Shown: positions 17,450 through 27,612 of the stretch, in pieces
Layout of the letters: each line of letters begins with the position of its first letter
Position numbering within the stretch: position 1 is the stretch's first letter
Origin: a bacterium
Lineage (GTDB): Bacteria > SAR324 > XYD2-FULL-50-16
Direction of reading: 5' to 3'
Length of the DNA stretch: 64,000 nt
NCBI GenBank assembly: GCA_024275165.1
Contig: JAJRZQ010000037.1
Coordinates: 124,001-188,000, forward strand
Translations under genes and position numbers: made by a program
The notes under the pieces: generated by a model
What the model saw: the letters and a program-made list of their open reading frames with translations, nothing else
What the model was told of the DNA's origin: nothing
Databases searched by the model: none

Positions 17450-18742
17450 TTAAATGGTTTCAACTTGCCATGGTAATTGTAATGCGGAAATCGAGTTTTT
17501 CCGGCTCTGCCCCACCATTTGAATGATTCCCACACTATCATGGACTTCGATCCGCAGCCCTTCAACCACAGAATAGATCGCAGCGGAAGAAGATATTCCG
17601 GCTCGAATATAAAAAGCCCCCGTATTTAAGGCGCAGGGGGGGAACTTCACCACCCCACGATAACGGCCGGCCTTTCTGGTTTCCAGTCTGGAGGGTTCTA
17701 ACTCTGGATCAGGCAGGCTATAGATCGCGGTGTAACCATCTTCCCCAAGAACCTGTAAGCCAACACTGAGGCCCGAAAGGGCCTCTCGCAATTCATAGCA
17801 GACCTCAACCGAGAACCCCTGATTCAACTCTAAGGTTCCGCTTTCCTTGCCTGTATGATCTAAAACAGCCACCCGGAATATAACGGCCTTGCCTTTCAGT
17901 TCTTCAGGGTTTTTAGAATATACGCCATTGGTTCCCACTTGGCCGGAATCTAAATACCGCTGGATTACGGCGGAGGTTTCCCCTTGATCGACTAAACGGC
18001 CATCATGGATATGAATCGCTTCTTTGCAGATGCTATTGATCGCCGTCATGTTATGACTGACAAACAAGATGGTGCGACCCTCTTGGCTCACCTCTTTCAT
18101 GCGGCCCATACATTTTTTTTGAAAGTTCGCGTCCCCCACAGCCAAAACCTCATCAACGAGCAAAATTTCAGGTTCCAGATGCGCCGCGACGGAAAAAGCA
18201 AGACGCACATACATTCCAGAAGAATAACGCTTTACCGGAGTATTGACAAACTCTCCAATCTCGGCAAATTCAACAATCTGATCGAATTTATTGCGGATCT
18301 CTTTTTGGGCCATGCCTAAAATAGCGCCGTTGAGGAATACATTTTCCTTTCCCGTCAACTCAGGATGGAAGCCTGTTCCCACCTCCAATAGGCTGGCAAC
18401 CCGCCCGCGCAAACGAATTTGCCCTGAAGTCGGTGCCGTAATTCGAGAGATTACCTTGAGCAGGGTTGATTTTCCAGCGCCGTTTTTACCAATGAGTCCA
18501 ATCACATCTCCTTGAGCCACCTCAAAAGAGATGTCTTCCAAGGCCTTAAAATGATCCCCAAAGACGCGTTGTGTGTGGCTTGCGTCTTGAGCCAAGTCAC
18601 TGATTTCCGCGTTGGGGTCTGGGCGGCCTTTTACTTTGGCCCACCAACTCTGCAAATCTCGATAAAGGGTGCCATGATTAATCACCCCAAGTCGGTACTC
18701 TTTGCTAACCTTTTCAGCCTGTATCACAACATCTTTAGCCAT
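17450..18742 (-). CDS. wzt: Wzt-type ABC transporter ATPase with polysaccharide-binding C-terminal domain
   Basis: A 430-residue protein. Residues 1-250 form the ABC ATPase: Walker A GLIGKNGAGKSTLL, signature YSSGMYVRLAFS, Walker B ILLVDEVLAVGD and the H-loop LFVSHNM. The IRLRGRVASLLEVGTGFHPELTG stretch is typical of polysaccharide exporters. Residues 280-430 form a Wzt_C-like beta-sandwich (VEVCYELREALSGLSVGLQV, CALNTGAFYIRAGI). In Wzt this domain recognises the modified chain end before export. It pairs with the permease gene 6 bp upstream. Several methyltransferases in the operon could supply a capping group, which is inference. Confidence 0.92.
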   Translation of the reverse strand: MAKDVVIQAEKVSKEYRLGVINHGTLYRDLQSWWAKVKGRPDPNAEISDLAQDASHTQRVFGDHFKALEDISFEVAQGDVIGLIGKNGAGKSTLLKVISRITAPTSGQIRLRGRVASLLEVGTGFHPELTGKENVFLNGAILGMAQKEIRNKFDQIVEFAEIGEFVNTPVKRYSSGMYVRLAFSVAAHLEPEILLVDEVLAVGDANFQKKCMGRMKEVSQEGRTILFVSHNMTAINSICKEAIHIHDGRLVDQGETSAVIQRYLDSGQVGTNGVYSKNPEELKGKAVIFRVAVLDHTGKESGTLELNQGFSVEVCYELREALSGLSVGLQVLGEDGYTAIYSLPDPELEPSRLETRKAGRYRGVVKFPPCALNTGAFYIRAGISSSAAIYSVVEGLRIEVHDSVGIIQMVGQSRKNSISALQLPWQVETI

Positions 18743-18748
18743 GTTTTT

Positions 18749-19615
18749 TTATACCGTGTCCATGGCGCTGGATTCAGCCCGGGTAAAAACAAGGGTTCCT
18801 AAAAATAACAAGAAAAGAGTAATCCCTAGATTCGCCATCCAAACCGAGGCAGGCACCCCCTGGGTACCAAAGAGCACAGAACGGAGGGTTTCAATGGGAG
18901 CGGTCATGGGGTTGAAATGGAAAAACCATTGATATTTGACCGGAATCTGAGAATAGGGATAGACTACAGGGGTGCCATACATCCAAAGCTGGGTAAAAAA
19001 GCCCACGGCAAAGACGAGGTCGCGAAAACGCACGGTCATCGCCGAGACAATGAGCCCAACCCCAAGCCCTAACAGGGCGATATGCAGGACAATCAAAGGG
19101 ATAAACAAAATGCCCTGAAGATGAAAAACCAAGCTGTTGTCATTGAGCCAAGAAGTGAGGGTGAGGGCCGCCAAAAGAAAAAATTGAATCCCTAAAGCCA
19201 CCATTCCGCTCATGATCACAGAAATGGGAACCACTAAGCGAGGGAAGTAGACCTTGCTAAAAAGGCTTGAGTTCTTGGAAAAAACCTCGGAGTTACTGGT
19301 GAGACAGAAGGAAAAATAAGTCCAGAGGATAATGCCCGACATATAAAACAGCAAGGGCGGCAATCCATCGCTCGATAGATTGGCGATCTTGCCAAAGATG
19401 ACATAATAGGTCAGTGCCGTGGCAATGGGTTGGATAATATACCACAGAGGGCCTAAAATCGTCTGTTTGTAGGTGGTGACAAAATCCCGTTTGAAAAACA
19501 TGAAGATTAAATCGCGATAACGCCATACACTCCCTAAATCAAGGGCAAACACCTTGCTCCGAGGGGCAATGACGATCTCCCAAGACTCTTTTTTAACCGG
19601 TAGCCCTTTGCTCAT
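18749..19615 (-). CDS. wzm: Wzm-type ABC-2 transporter permease
   Basis: Start placed at ATG 19615 ([15 protein letters not shown]), which overlaps the aminotransferase stop by 4 bp (ATGA). The track start at 19657 is inside that gene. The 288-residue protein has six hydrophobic segments and the ABC-2 pattern of O-antigen/teichoic exporters: [40 protein letters not shown], and a C-terminal [17 protein letters not shown]. It forms the inner-membrane channel for the lipid-linked polysaccharide together with Wzt. Confidence 0.92.
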   Translation of the reverse strand: MSKGLPVKKESWEIVIAPRSKVFALDLGSVWRYRDLIFMFFKRDFVTTYKQTILGPLWYIIQPIATALTYYVIFGKIANLSSDGLPPLLFYMSGIILWTYFSFCLTSNSEVFSKNSSLFSKVYFPRLVVPISVIMSGMVALGIQFFLLAALTLTSWLNDNSLVFHLQGILFIPLIVLHIALLGLGVGLIVSAMTVRFRDLVFAVGFFTQLWMYGTPVVYPYSQIPVKYQWFFHFNPMTAPIETLRSVLFGTQGVPASVWMANLGITLFLLFLGTLVFTRAESSAMDTV

Positions 19616-20715
19616 GCTCTGCCTCCCGCAATCCCTGACTTGGCAATAAACGAGCAAACCTGCTCAATTTCCGCGACCCGATGGCCCACAGAGATGGGCA
19701 GGCTTAATTGCGTGGCGTGCAGTTCATCGGCAATCGGATAGTTCCCCGATAAAATCCCCTTCATCGCCTCTTGTTTGTAGGGAGGGATAGGGTAATGTAT
19801 TTCTGTCTTGATCCCTTGATCCAACAAGAACTGGCGGAGTTGATCTCGTTTTGGGTGGCGGATTCCATAAATATGAAAGACATCGAATTCGTCTGCCTGG
19901 CGCGACGGCTTTCGCACCCAAGCGGGGAGTTGATTAAAATAGACCTCTGCCAGTTCTCTTTTATGCGCTGTCATGGTATCTAGGTGGCGGAGCTTGACCC
20001 GCAGCAAAGCAGCCTGCAATTCATCTAAACGAGAGTTCGCCCCGACATAGCGATTTACATATTTTTTTGCCGATCCATAATTGCGGAGATACCGCAAACG
20101 CTCTGCTAACGCGTCATCATCGGTCACCACCGCGCCCGCGTCCCCGACCGCGCCCAAATTCTTGGTTGGATAAAAGCTAAAACAACCGGCATCGCCAAAG
20201 GTTCCGGTCATCTTTTCTCCAAGCTTAGCCCCATGCGACTGGGCGCAATCTTCAATCAGCTTGAGGCTATGCTCTCTGGCAAAGTCACCGATGGCATCCA
20301 TCCGACAGCTCTTGCCAAAAAGATGGGTTACGCAGATTGCTTTGGTTTTATCGGTCAAGGCGGCAGGCAGGTTGGTAGCGGAGATGTTGAAAGTTTCTAG
20401 TTCCGGTTCGACTAAAACCGTACGATGCCCAGCCCGGACAATGGCTAAAATAGTGGCGATATAGGTATTGGAGGCAACGAGAATCTCGCTGCCAACAGGC
20501 ATATCCAAGGCTTCGATGGAAAGAATTAAGGCGTCTAAGCCATTACCCACGCCAACGCAATGCTTTGCCCCAACATAGCTGGCAAACTCCTGCTCGAATT
20601 GACTCACTTCTGCGCCCAAAATATACCAGCCAGAACGGATCACCTTGGCGGCAGCCTGCTCTAGCTCTTGCATGAATTGCTCATTAGAGCGAGCTAAGCT
20701 TTCATACTCAATCAT
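19612..20715 (-). CDS. fdtB: DegT-family aminotransferase, FdtB/QdtB-like
   Basis: Start chosen at ATG 20715 ([14 protein letters not shown]), matching where homologues begin. The track start at 20760 lies 53 bp inside fdtA. The 367-residue PLP enzyme has [37 protein letters not shown] and the PLP lysine in [35 protein letters not shown] and the final [12 protein letters not shown] fit the sugar 3-aminotransferases. Next to a QdtA/FdtA-type ketoisomerase, it should convert dTDP-3-keto-6-deoxyhexose to the 3-amino sugar (Fuc3N or Qui3N). The usual acetyltransferase FdtC/QdtC is not seen. Confidence 0.86.
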   Translation of the reverse strand: MIEYESLARSNEQFMQELEQAAAKVIRSGWYILGAEVSQFEQEFASYVGAKHCVGVGNGLDALILSIEALDMPVGSEILVASNTYIATILAIVRAGHRTVLVEPELETFNISATNLPAALTDKTKAICVTHLFGKSCRMDAIGDFAREHSLKLIEDCAQSHGAKLGEKMTGTFGDAGCFSFYPTKNLGAVGDAGAVVTDDDALAERLRYLRNYGSAKKYVNRYVGANSRLDELQAALLRVKLRHLDTMTAHKRELAEVYFNQLPAWVRKPSRQADEFDVFHIYGIRHPKRDQLRQFLLDQGIKTEIHYPIPPYKQEAMKGILSGNYPIADELHATQLSLPISVGHRVAEIEQVCSFIAKSGIAGGRA

Positions 20716-21091
20716 GGGTTGCTCGTTCATAGGCTTCATCAATGTAGTCGGCACGGTCATAGGGGTGAGAAGACAGAACTAGCAGCACAGACCCAGGCCC
20801 AAAGGTCATGGTGTGCCAATCTCTCGGCTCGACTAAAAGGCATTTATGTGGAGAATCTAAGAGGATATTGTCCTCTGCCAAACCATTATTCATATAGATG
20901 GTAACCGAACCAGTAATCGCGACCAGGGCCTGCCTTGTTTTATGGTGCCGGTGTCCACCCCGAGTTTGACCATCGGCCTTGTAGATCCAGTAAGTTCGTT
21001 TGATCGGAAAGGGTAAGGCATTGTCAAGAACCGTTAGGCCGCCTCGGGAATCACTAAATGTAGGTAAATCAAGAAGCGTGAAGTGGGACAT
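20708..21091 (-). CDS. fdtA: WxcM/FdtA-QdtA-type dTDP-sugar 3,4-ketoisomerase
   Basis: A 127-residue cupin. The opening [19 protein letters not shown], the catalytic-site strand [20 protein letters not shown] and the [22 protein letters not shown] end match the dTDP-4-dehydro-6-deoxyglucose 3,4-ketoisomerases FdtA and QdtA. It isomerises dTDP-4-keto-6-deoxyglucose (product of RmlB, encoded near the right edge) to the 3-keto sugar for the adjacent aminotransferase. I cannot separate the Fuc3N from the Qui3N branch by reading. It is followed by the aminotransferase with an 8-bp overlap. Confidence 0.87.
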   Translation of the reverse strand: MSHFTLLDLPTFSDSRGGLTVLDNALPFPIKRTYWIYKADGQTRGGHRHHKTRQALVAITGSVTIYMNNGLAEDNILLDSPHKCLLVEPRDWHTMTFGPGSVLLVLSSHPYDRADYIDEAYERATHD

Positions 21092-21364
21092 GCAATTTTT
21101 TAAAACAATGAATAAGCAACTGGCCCTATCATGCCAGAGCGCGTTTATATGCAGTTTACGACCTTTAGAATAAGCTGAACTCCGGCTATTCAGTCAAGGC
21201 ATTTTGCCCTGCTTTCAACCCCTCGGTGAACAGATGACCCGGTGTGAGAAAATCAGATCCTACTAAACTGCCCGCGCCTCAAGGTATAAAAATTGAGATT
21301 GCCAAGTGATGGCGCAAACAGTATGAGCAAAGTGTCAACAACTCCGATTCCGCGATTCCAAGCA
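21092..21364. other. Intergenic gap, 273 bp
   Basis: No coding sequence is supported. The minus-strand ORF 21279-21575 is a shadow of the following gene end. The region should hold a promoter or leader for fdtA-fdtB-wzm-wzt, but I cannot pick out a convincing site. Confidence 0.45.
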
Positions 21365-23149
21365 CTAGGGTTTTATCCCTTTTTGAAAAACCTCCGAGCC
21401 TGGAAAGACTAAACAGTAACTCGGAGCTATATATTGTGGTGAAGAAGGGTTTGGTCGATTTTTCAAGATATAATAGCTGGCCGTATCGGCAACCCCAGCA
21501 GACCAGTGGCCTGTTTCCACAGGAACCCAAGAGGGAGTAAATCCGGCGCGATTGATCAAGCATAGGCAATTGCATTGTTTTGCCAACTCAGACCATTGGA
21601 AGTCCGTGTAAGCAAAGCTTCTCGATAGCTCACGAAAACGAAAGACCGGATAATCAAAAACACCCCCTAGCACGGCACTCGTTGTCGGGTCGGTCTGAAT
21701 AGGAACCTTGCCGTGATGCCGCAACCCCTCCAAGAGAGGCTTCCAAGCAGGCCACCAAGGCCGACTGGGCAACTGGATAAAATCTCTTTTGCCGTAAAGA
21801 GGCGCGCTCCGCACCCCGGCGGCCTTAATTAAAATCATCGCCAGCAACAAGACTCCAAGCAACCGCCCCGTATGCCATGAAAAACTAAACAGGGCAGGCT
21901 TCCAACGCCACCAGCCAAGTCGGGCCCAAGCTTCTAAGCCGTAACCAAAGTACGCAATGCCTACCCAATAGATCGTGATATAACAAAGCCGCCAGTACAC
22001 ATCAAAGCGGACTAAGATAGCCCAAACCAGATTGAGCAAAGGAATCAAATAAATTAAAAAGGGTAAAACCGACAACAACCAAATCTTTTTACCTACAGGG
22101 CGAGAACCAAAAACCCATGCAGGATACAAAAACCAAGGCGCTAAAAAAAGGGGTAAGAATCCCATGATGCCTAAGCTGTCGGCAATTCGCACCTGCCAAT
22201 TTGGGCCAATTAAATATTTACCCCCCAGCCGAAATAAATTCGGCGCATTTTCAGCTAGATGCTGCTGCGGATAAAGCTCAAGGAAAAAATTCTGCACTCC
22301 ACCAAGTTGAGGAACCCCCCAGCCGAAAATTAATAAGCCTAGCGTAAAAATCAGATGCCCTCTTCGATTTAATCTCAACCAAAGCATCTGTATGGAAAAA
22401 ACGACCCACCACAACAGGACAACCAGAATTAAAAATACCGCCTCTTGTACATGATTCACCAGCAGAACCGGGATCAACAAAAGGGCTACTCCAAACCCTT
22501 TCAACCCTTCTCTTAAGGTATCTTTAAAAAAAAAGCGTGCTGCCCATAGCCAAACTAACAGCAGAGAAGAAGAACTGGGGGCAAGGCTGTAATAACTAAA
22601 ATAGCTGAAGCGATTGGTGCCAAAATAAAAAAACGCGATGATCAAAGAAATCAATGCCCACCTTCGGGGCAATTTCGCGTTACGGGCAAGAATCACGATC
22701 CCCATAGCCAAGAGCCCCCAAAAAAAACCGTGGGCCAAGTCGATTAACCTTAACTTGATTTCAGGGGACTCTCCAGGGCCAACCCAACAAATGAAGTCTG
22801 ACACCATGCTGTAATGCCATAGCCCGTAATTCAGCGTTTCCAGGCGCGTTGAATTTCCATGGCAAAGCAAATGCGCCCTGCGTAAATGCTCCAAAGGGTC
22901 AACAGGTGGTTCTAAGTAAGGCCCAGTCCATAACCCAAGCAAGACAAAAAGCAGGAAAATCATCCAGCCCCAAAGGCGATCTCGGTTTTGCGCTAGCTCA
23001 TGGTGCCCCCAACCCAACAAGGCCACCCAACCGCCCAAACCAAGCCAAAAAGGGGGAAGGGCAAATAACGACAGCAGATGAATTGTGGAAATTCCTGCCA
23101 TAAGAACAAGCAATAAGGGCCAAAACAAAAAAGAAATTTTTCGAGTCAT
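21365..23149 (-). CDS. Large multi-pass membrane protein, GT-C type
   Basis: About 594 residues when started at ATG 23149 (MTRKISFLFWPLLL). The track start is a GTG at 23182, and another ATG lies at 23158. About twelve hydrophobic segments fill the first 450 residues, followed by a soluble domain with RDFIQLPSRPWWPAWKPLLEG and FRFRELSRSFAYTDFQ. The first loop GPYLEPPVDPLEHLRRAHLL carries the acidic/histidine pattern of GT-C or DUF-type polyprenyl-sugar enzymes. It is the first gene of the long minus-strand run and is likely involved in periplasmic glycan decoration. The family is not identified. Confidence 0.55.
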   Translation of the reverse strand: MTRKISFLFWPLLLVLMAGISTIHLLSLFALPPFWLGLGGWVALLGWGHHELAQNRDRLWGWMIFLLFVLLGLWTGPYLEPPVDPLEHLRRAHLLCHGNSTRLETLNYGLWHYSMVSDFICWVGPGESPEIKLRLIDLAHGFFWGLLAMGIVILARNAKLPRRWALISLIIAFFYFGTNRFSYFSYYSLAPSSSSLLLVWLWAARFFFKDTLREGLKGFGVALLLIPVLLVNHVQEAVFLILVVLLWWVVFSIQMLWLRLNRRGHLIFTLGLLIFGWGVPQLGGVQNFFLELYPQQHLAENAPNLFRLGGKYLIGPNWQVRIADSLGIMGFLPLFLAPWFLYPAWVFGSRPVGKKIWLLSVLPFLIYLIPLLNLVWAILVRFDVYWRLCYITIYWVGIAYFGYGLEAWARLGWWRWKPALFSFSWHTGRLLGVLLLAMILIKAAGVRSAPLYGKRDFIQLPSRPWWPAWKPLLEGLRHHGKVPIQTDPTTSAVLGGVFDYPVFRFRELSRSFAYTDFQWSELAKQCNCLCLINRAGFTPSWVPVETGHWSAGVADTASYYILKNRPNPSSPQYIAPSYCLVFPGSEVFQKGIKP

Positions 23150-23479
23150 CGGTCTCATCGAAAAGAAAACAACTGGGCCCACTTAAAAAAGTCGGATAGA
23201 ATCTGCCTAAGGAGTTGCGATAATTTCACAATCTACCTCAAAGCGATAGCCCAAAATCCCCCCAGGGAGCAAGCAGGGAGTCGATTGATCTTCGATTAGA
23301 GCCAAGAAACAGATTGAAAGAGGCTCTAAAACGGCTATCATGGAGCTACAAACTAGCCTCAAGGTTGAAGGTCAGAGGTCACTGACCACCTTGTGACAAT
23401 TCAACTTGCGCATGCCGATGGGCTATGCTAATTTTTTCAGGTAAATCTGTATTTTTTTAAATTCGGGGTATCGTCTACT
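23150..23479. promoter_or_regulatory. Divergent intergenic region with a palindrome
   Basis: This separates the minus-strand run from the plus-strand block, so promoters for both directions are expected here. A perfect inverted repeat GGTCAG (23370-23375) with CTGACC (23382-23387) around a 6-bp centre could be an operator. On the plus strand, TTGCGC followed 17 bp later by TAATTT with an extended TG is a weak promoter candidate. No protein is supported. Confidence 0.3.
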
Positions 23480-24570
23480 TTGTCTCTCAACTCCCTTTTA
23501 ATTACAGGTGGTGCTGGATTTGTCGGTTCCCACTTAGCGAAGGCCTATAAGCAGCGTTTCCCTCATCTTAAGGTCGTTGCCTTCGACAACCTAAAGCGTC
23601 GTGGTTCTGAACTGAACCTTGCCAATTTACAAGCCCATGGCATCCATTTTGTTCATGGAGATATTCGACACAAGAGCGACTTAGAGGCAATTGGGAGAAA
23701 TTTCGACCTCCTCATCGAAGCGAGCGCCGAGCCTTCCCCGTTCATGCCGGTAATGACGGTTCCCCTGATTATTTACTGCAAACCAACCTAGTCGGCACCC
23801 TCAATTGTTTAGAATATGCTCGCCAGCATGCGGGCGGGCTCATCTTTCTTTCCACTTCCCGAGTCTATTCCATCCCCGATCTGCTAGACATCCCCCTAAA
23901 AGAAGAATCCACCCGCCTGAGCATTGATCAGAGCCAATCCCTACCCCAGGGACTTTCTACAGCAGGGATTAATGAAAACTTTGCCACCGATCGCTATCGT
24001 TCGCTTTATGAAGCAACCAAACTGGCAAGCGAATTGATGATCCAAGAATATGTAGCTAGTTTTGGCTTGAAAGCGGTGATCAATCGTTGTGGGGTCATTG
24101 CTGGGCCCGGCCAATGGGGCAAAACGGATCAAGGAGTCTTTACCCTCTGGGTAGCGAATCACTATTTCAATCAGCCCCTACACTATACGGGATTTGGCGG
24201 AACGGGCAAGCAGGTACGAGACCTCTTACACCCCGATGACCTTTTTGAATTGCTTTTGTTACAACAAGAGCACTTACAACCAAAGGCAGGGGCTCATTAC
24301 AATGTGGGCGGTGGTTTAGAGGCTTCGACTTCTCTCTTAGAAATGACCGAGCGCTGCCAAAGAGTCACGGGCAATCGCTTGCAAATGACTTCTATCGCCG
24401 AAACCGCTGCCGTAGATGTCCCCTACTATGTAACTTGCAATGACAAGGTGCATCGCCATTTTGGTTGGAGTCCCCAGATTAGAGTAGAGCAAATCGTAGA
24501 AGAAATATACCAGTGGCTCCTTGAAAAAAAAGACCTTGTCACCCCTCTTTTCACCTCAACCTCCGCCTAG
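23480..24570 (+). pseudogene. NAD-dependent epimerase/dehydratase, frameshifted
   Basis: Two track ORFs (23480-23791 and 24034-24570) are one extended SDR gene. The first frame gives LLITGGAGFVGSHLAKAY and ends at LLIEASAEPS, then turns to nonsense. From about 23737 a different frame continues VHAGNDGSPDYLLQTNLVGT, SLYEATKLASELM (the YxxxK site) and INRCGVIAGPGQWGKTDQG to 24570. The break falls in the C4 tract of CCTTCCCCG (23733-23739), consistent with two extra C or one lost base. The start is a TTG at 23480 with GGGG upstream. Restored, it would be a paratose/tyvelose-epimerase-like protein of about 360 residues. A real mutation and a sequencing error cannot be told apart here. Confidence 0.85.
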
Positions 24571-24579
24571 AGAAAAGAT

Positions 24580-25647
24580 ATGGCCGTAGTGATTGTGACT
24601 GGTTCCGCCGGATTAATTGGCAGCGAAACTGCAAAATATTTTCATGCAAAAGGGCTGGAGGTGATTGGCATCGACAACGACATGAGAAAATACTTTTTCG
24701 GAAAGGACAGCTCCACCGTTTGGAATCGCCAAATCCTAGAAAAACAACTGCCCAACTACCGTCACCATTCCCTTGATATCCGGGATCAAGCAGGTATCGA
24801 CAGCTTGTTTAAGCAATACGGCAACAACATTAAAGCGGTGATTCACTGTGCTGCCCAACCCTCCCACGATTGGGCCGCCAAAGAGCCTTTAACCGACTTT
24901 CATATCAACGCTACAGGCACCCTCAATTGTTTAGAATCGACCCGCCTCCATTGCCCTGACGCGGCCTTTATCCATTGCAGCACCAATAAGGTTTATGGAG
25001 ATAGCCCAAACCTCCTTCCCTTGATCGAGCAAGAAACCCGCTGGGAAATCGATTCAAATCACCCCTATTTTCAGGATGGAATTGACGAGCATCTGACGAT
25101 CGATCAAAGCAAGCACAGTATTTTTGGAGCTTCCAAAGCGGCAGGAGATATTTTAGTCCAAGAATATGGACGTTATTTTGGAATGAACACGGCGACCTTT
25201 CGTGGAGGTTGCTTGACCGGCCCAGCCCATTCAGGAGCGGAGTTGCACGGTTTTTTGGCTTGGTTGGTCAAATGTGCGGTCACCGGCCAAGCCTACACGA
25301 TTTTCGGTTATAAGGGAAAACAGGTCAGGGACAACATTCACTCCTATGACCTGGTCAATGCCTTTTACCACTACTTCGAGCAGCCTCGTCCCGGTGAGGT
25401 CTACAACATTGGGGGCAGTCGGTTCAGTAATTGTTCGGTCTTAGAGGCAATTCAAATCATCAAGGAACTCGCCGGTTATCGACTCAATTATACCCATTCT
25501 GATAAAAACCGCGAGGGGGATCATATTTGGTGGATTAGTGATATCAACAAGTTCAAAGAGCATTACCCGCAATGGAACTTAACCTATGATATTCGGCGAA
25601 TTCTGCAAGAAATCATAGATGCGACCATCGAGCGGCAAAAGCAATGA
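24580..25647 (+). CDS. NAD-dependent epimerase, CDP-paratose 2-epimerase-like
   Basis: A 355-residue extended SDR with [18 protein letters not shown] at the N-terminus, [19 protein letters not shown] and [13 protein letters not shown]. The catalytic position reads [19 protein letters not shown], with Phe where SDR enzymes usually have Tyr. I recall similar residues in some relatives, so activity is not excluded. [19 protein letters not shown] and [17 protein letters not shown] complete the fold. It shares an exact stretch, GGCACCCTCAATTGTTTAGAAT, with the preceding frameshifted paralogue. It likely epimerises a nucleotide sugar. The next gene starts within its stop (ATGA). Confidence 0.8.
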   Translation: MAVVIVTGSAGLIGSETAKYFHAKGLEVIGIDNDMRKYFFGKDSSTVWNRQILEKQLPNYRHHSLDIRDQAGIDSLFKQYGNNIKAVIHCAAQPSHDWAAKEPLTDFHINATGTLNCLESTRLHCPDAAFIHCSTNKVYGDSPNLLPLIEQETRWEIDSNHPYFQDGIDEHLTIDQSKHSIFGASKAAGDILVQEYGRYFGMNTATFRGGCLTGPAHSGAELHGFLAWLVKCAVTGQAYTIFGYKGKQVRDNIHSYDLVNAFYHYFEQPRPGEVYNIGGSRFSNCSVLEAIQIIKELAGYRLNYTHSDKNREGDHIWWISDINKFKEHYPQWNLTYDIRRILQEIIDATIERQKQ

Positions 25648-26396
25648 AACTTTCTCTAATTATACCCGCGCATAACGAAGAAGACTGTATCGCCTCAACC
25701 ATTAGGGGTATTTACGAGGCCTTGACCCCCGAAGGAATTGAATATGAAATTTTAGTGATCAATGACAATTCAACTGATCGAACGATTGAAATTCTGAATG
25801 CGTTGCAACAGCCCATCCCCCAACTGCGCCACATTGACAACCACCTCCCTAATGGCTTCGGCTTTGCAGTCCGCTGCGGCTTAGAGAACTTTCAGGGGGA
25901 TGCCGTGGTCATCGTCATGGCTGATGCCTCCGACCCCCCTGCCGATATCATCCGCTTTTATCGGGAATTAGAAAAAGGATACGACTGCGTCTTTGGAACC
26001 CGCTTTTCCCAGGGAGGTCAGGTCATTGACTACCCCATCGTCAAACTCATTCTCAACCGCTTGGCCAATCTGTTTATTCGAATCATCTTTCAATTTCGCT
26101 ATAATGACACAACCAACGCCTTTAAAATGTACCGCGCCGAAGTGGTTGAAGGGCTCAAACCCTTTTTAAGCCATCATTTTAACCTCACTGTCGAGTTGCC
26201 CCTCAAATGCATCATTCGTAAATACAGCTATTCCGTAATTCCCAACACCTGGGTCAATCGTGCTGCCGGGGTTTCTAAACTGAGGGTCCGAGAAATGGGC
26301 AGCCGCTACCTTTTTATCGTGCTTTATTGCTGGCTGGAAAAATGGCTGAGCCGGGGTGACTATATTGACTCGAAAAATCGACCTAGACTCAAATAA
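25644..26396 (+). CDS. GT2 glycosyltransferase, DPM1/polyprenyl-phosphate sugar synthase-like
   Basis: A 250-residue GT-A enzyme: [34 protein letters not shown], the DxD-like [15 protein letters not shown], and [20 protein letters not shown]. These resemble dolichyl-phosphate mannose synthase-like GT2 proteins that load a sugar onto a polyprenyl phosphate at the cytoplasmic membrane face. It lacks a long C-terminal membrane domain. The following flippase-like and GT-C genes form a plausible set: load, flip, transfer. Donor unknown. Confidence 0.82.
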   Translation: MKLSLIIPAHNEEDCIASTIRGIYEALTPEGIEYEILVINDNSTDRTIEILNALQQPIPQLRHIDNHLPNGFGFAVRCGLENFQGDAVVIVMADASDPPADIIRFYRELEKGYDCVFGTRFSQGGQVIDYPIVKLILNRLANLFIRIIFQFRYNDTTNAFKMYRAEVVEGLKPFLSHHFNLTVELPLKCIIRKYSYSVIPNTWVNRAAGVSKLRVREMGSRYLFIVLYCWLEKWLSRGDYIDSKNRPRLK

Positions 26397-26516
26397 CGAA
26401 GACTCGATCCCCTTTTGACTAAGCTCAATCCGGCCCTACCATGACCGCTTCCTTGTTTCGTCCAGCCGTAATCAACCTGGGATTGAAATTGCGTCCGCTT
26501 CAGTAACAATAGGCCC

Positions 26517-27612
26517 ATGGCCTCTGTCTCGGCTGACAAACTTGGCTTATCGACAACCAAAAAGGTATGGATGTTTTTCCAGCGCACTCTTAAAGAGCTT
26601 CTCGTACTCCTCGCCAAGTTCGTGGTCGCTCTTGGTTTGTTATTTTACCTCTACCAAAACGACAGCATCCACTTTGAACAATTGCTGGTTTTGCAAGATC
26701 AACCGCTTCAATTGGCCTTGATGCTCGGAGCTTTTTTGTTGTTGCTTTTTGCCCTTGCTGGGGGGCCGTCTTTGGATGATCTTAAAGATCGCCGGGTTTC
26801 AGATCTCATTCTTCAGCGCCCTTAGGCTGACCTGGATCGGGATGTTTTTTAGTTTGGCGCTGCCGGGCGCCGTTTCAGGCGACCTGTATAAAGGCTATTA
26901 TCTAGTCAAGGAGCAGGAAAATAAATCACTCAAAAAACCGGTGCTCACCCTTTTGGCAGACCGAATCATTGGACTTTTCAGCCTCATTTTGAGTTCGTTT
27001 ATTGGCATTTTTTTAAATATGGATTTAATTTTAGAACAAACCTTGATGCATTTTCTGGCAGGGAGCATCATTTTAGTTTTTTTTTCAGGAGTGATTTTAT
27101 GGGGCGGAACGATCTTCCTAGGGGGGAAAGCGGCAGAATTAATCTTTAAGGTTCTCTTTTTTCTGCCAAAATCAAAAAGCTTTCACCAGCTCTTGCAGAT
27201 CACCGAAGTTTTTAAAAAACATCGTTTAACATGGTTGGGGATGGTCTTATTGTCCATGGCTTCACATTTGGTTATGATTTTTATTTTTTTACAAATCATT
27301 CATTTATTGCAGATGCAAGCAGTGGATTGGTCTTTGCTCTTGTTAATCATCCCCCTCGGTATGATTACCACAGCCATACCCATCGCCCCAGCTGGAATTG
27401 GGATCGGTCATATTGCGTTTGAAAACCTTTTCATGCTGACTCAGGGGATCAAAGGCGGCGCGGATTTATTTAACCTGTATGTCGCAACCCAGATTTTATT
27501 TTCTTTACTGGGAATGATTCCTCTTTTTTGGGTTAGAAAAAATAATTTTCCAACAGGCCTCCCCTATAGAAAATTTAAAATCAGCTTCTTTTTTTTTAAC
27601 AAATTACGATGA
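26517..27612 (+). pseudogene. UPF0104/lysylphosphatidylglycerol-synthase-TM-like flippase, frameshifted
   Basis: Track ORFs 26517-26825 and 26749-27612 join into one membrane protein. The first frame runs FQRTLKELLVLLAKFVVALG to LLLLFALAGG. The second continues RLWMILKIAGFQISFFSAL and LPGAVSGDLYKGYYLVKEQ to the end. The break is at a run of six G (26760-26765), where five would restore the frame. The second half has about seven hydrophobic segments and AIPIAPAGIGIGHIAFENLF. It is paralogous to the intact gene at 56038-57015 (LPGSVTGDVLKGYYVVRLK). The family is suspected to move lipid-linked sugars or other lipids across the membrane. Sequencing error or slippage are both possible. Confidence 0.85.
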
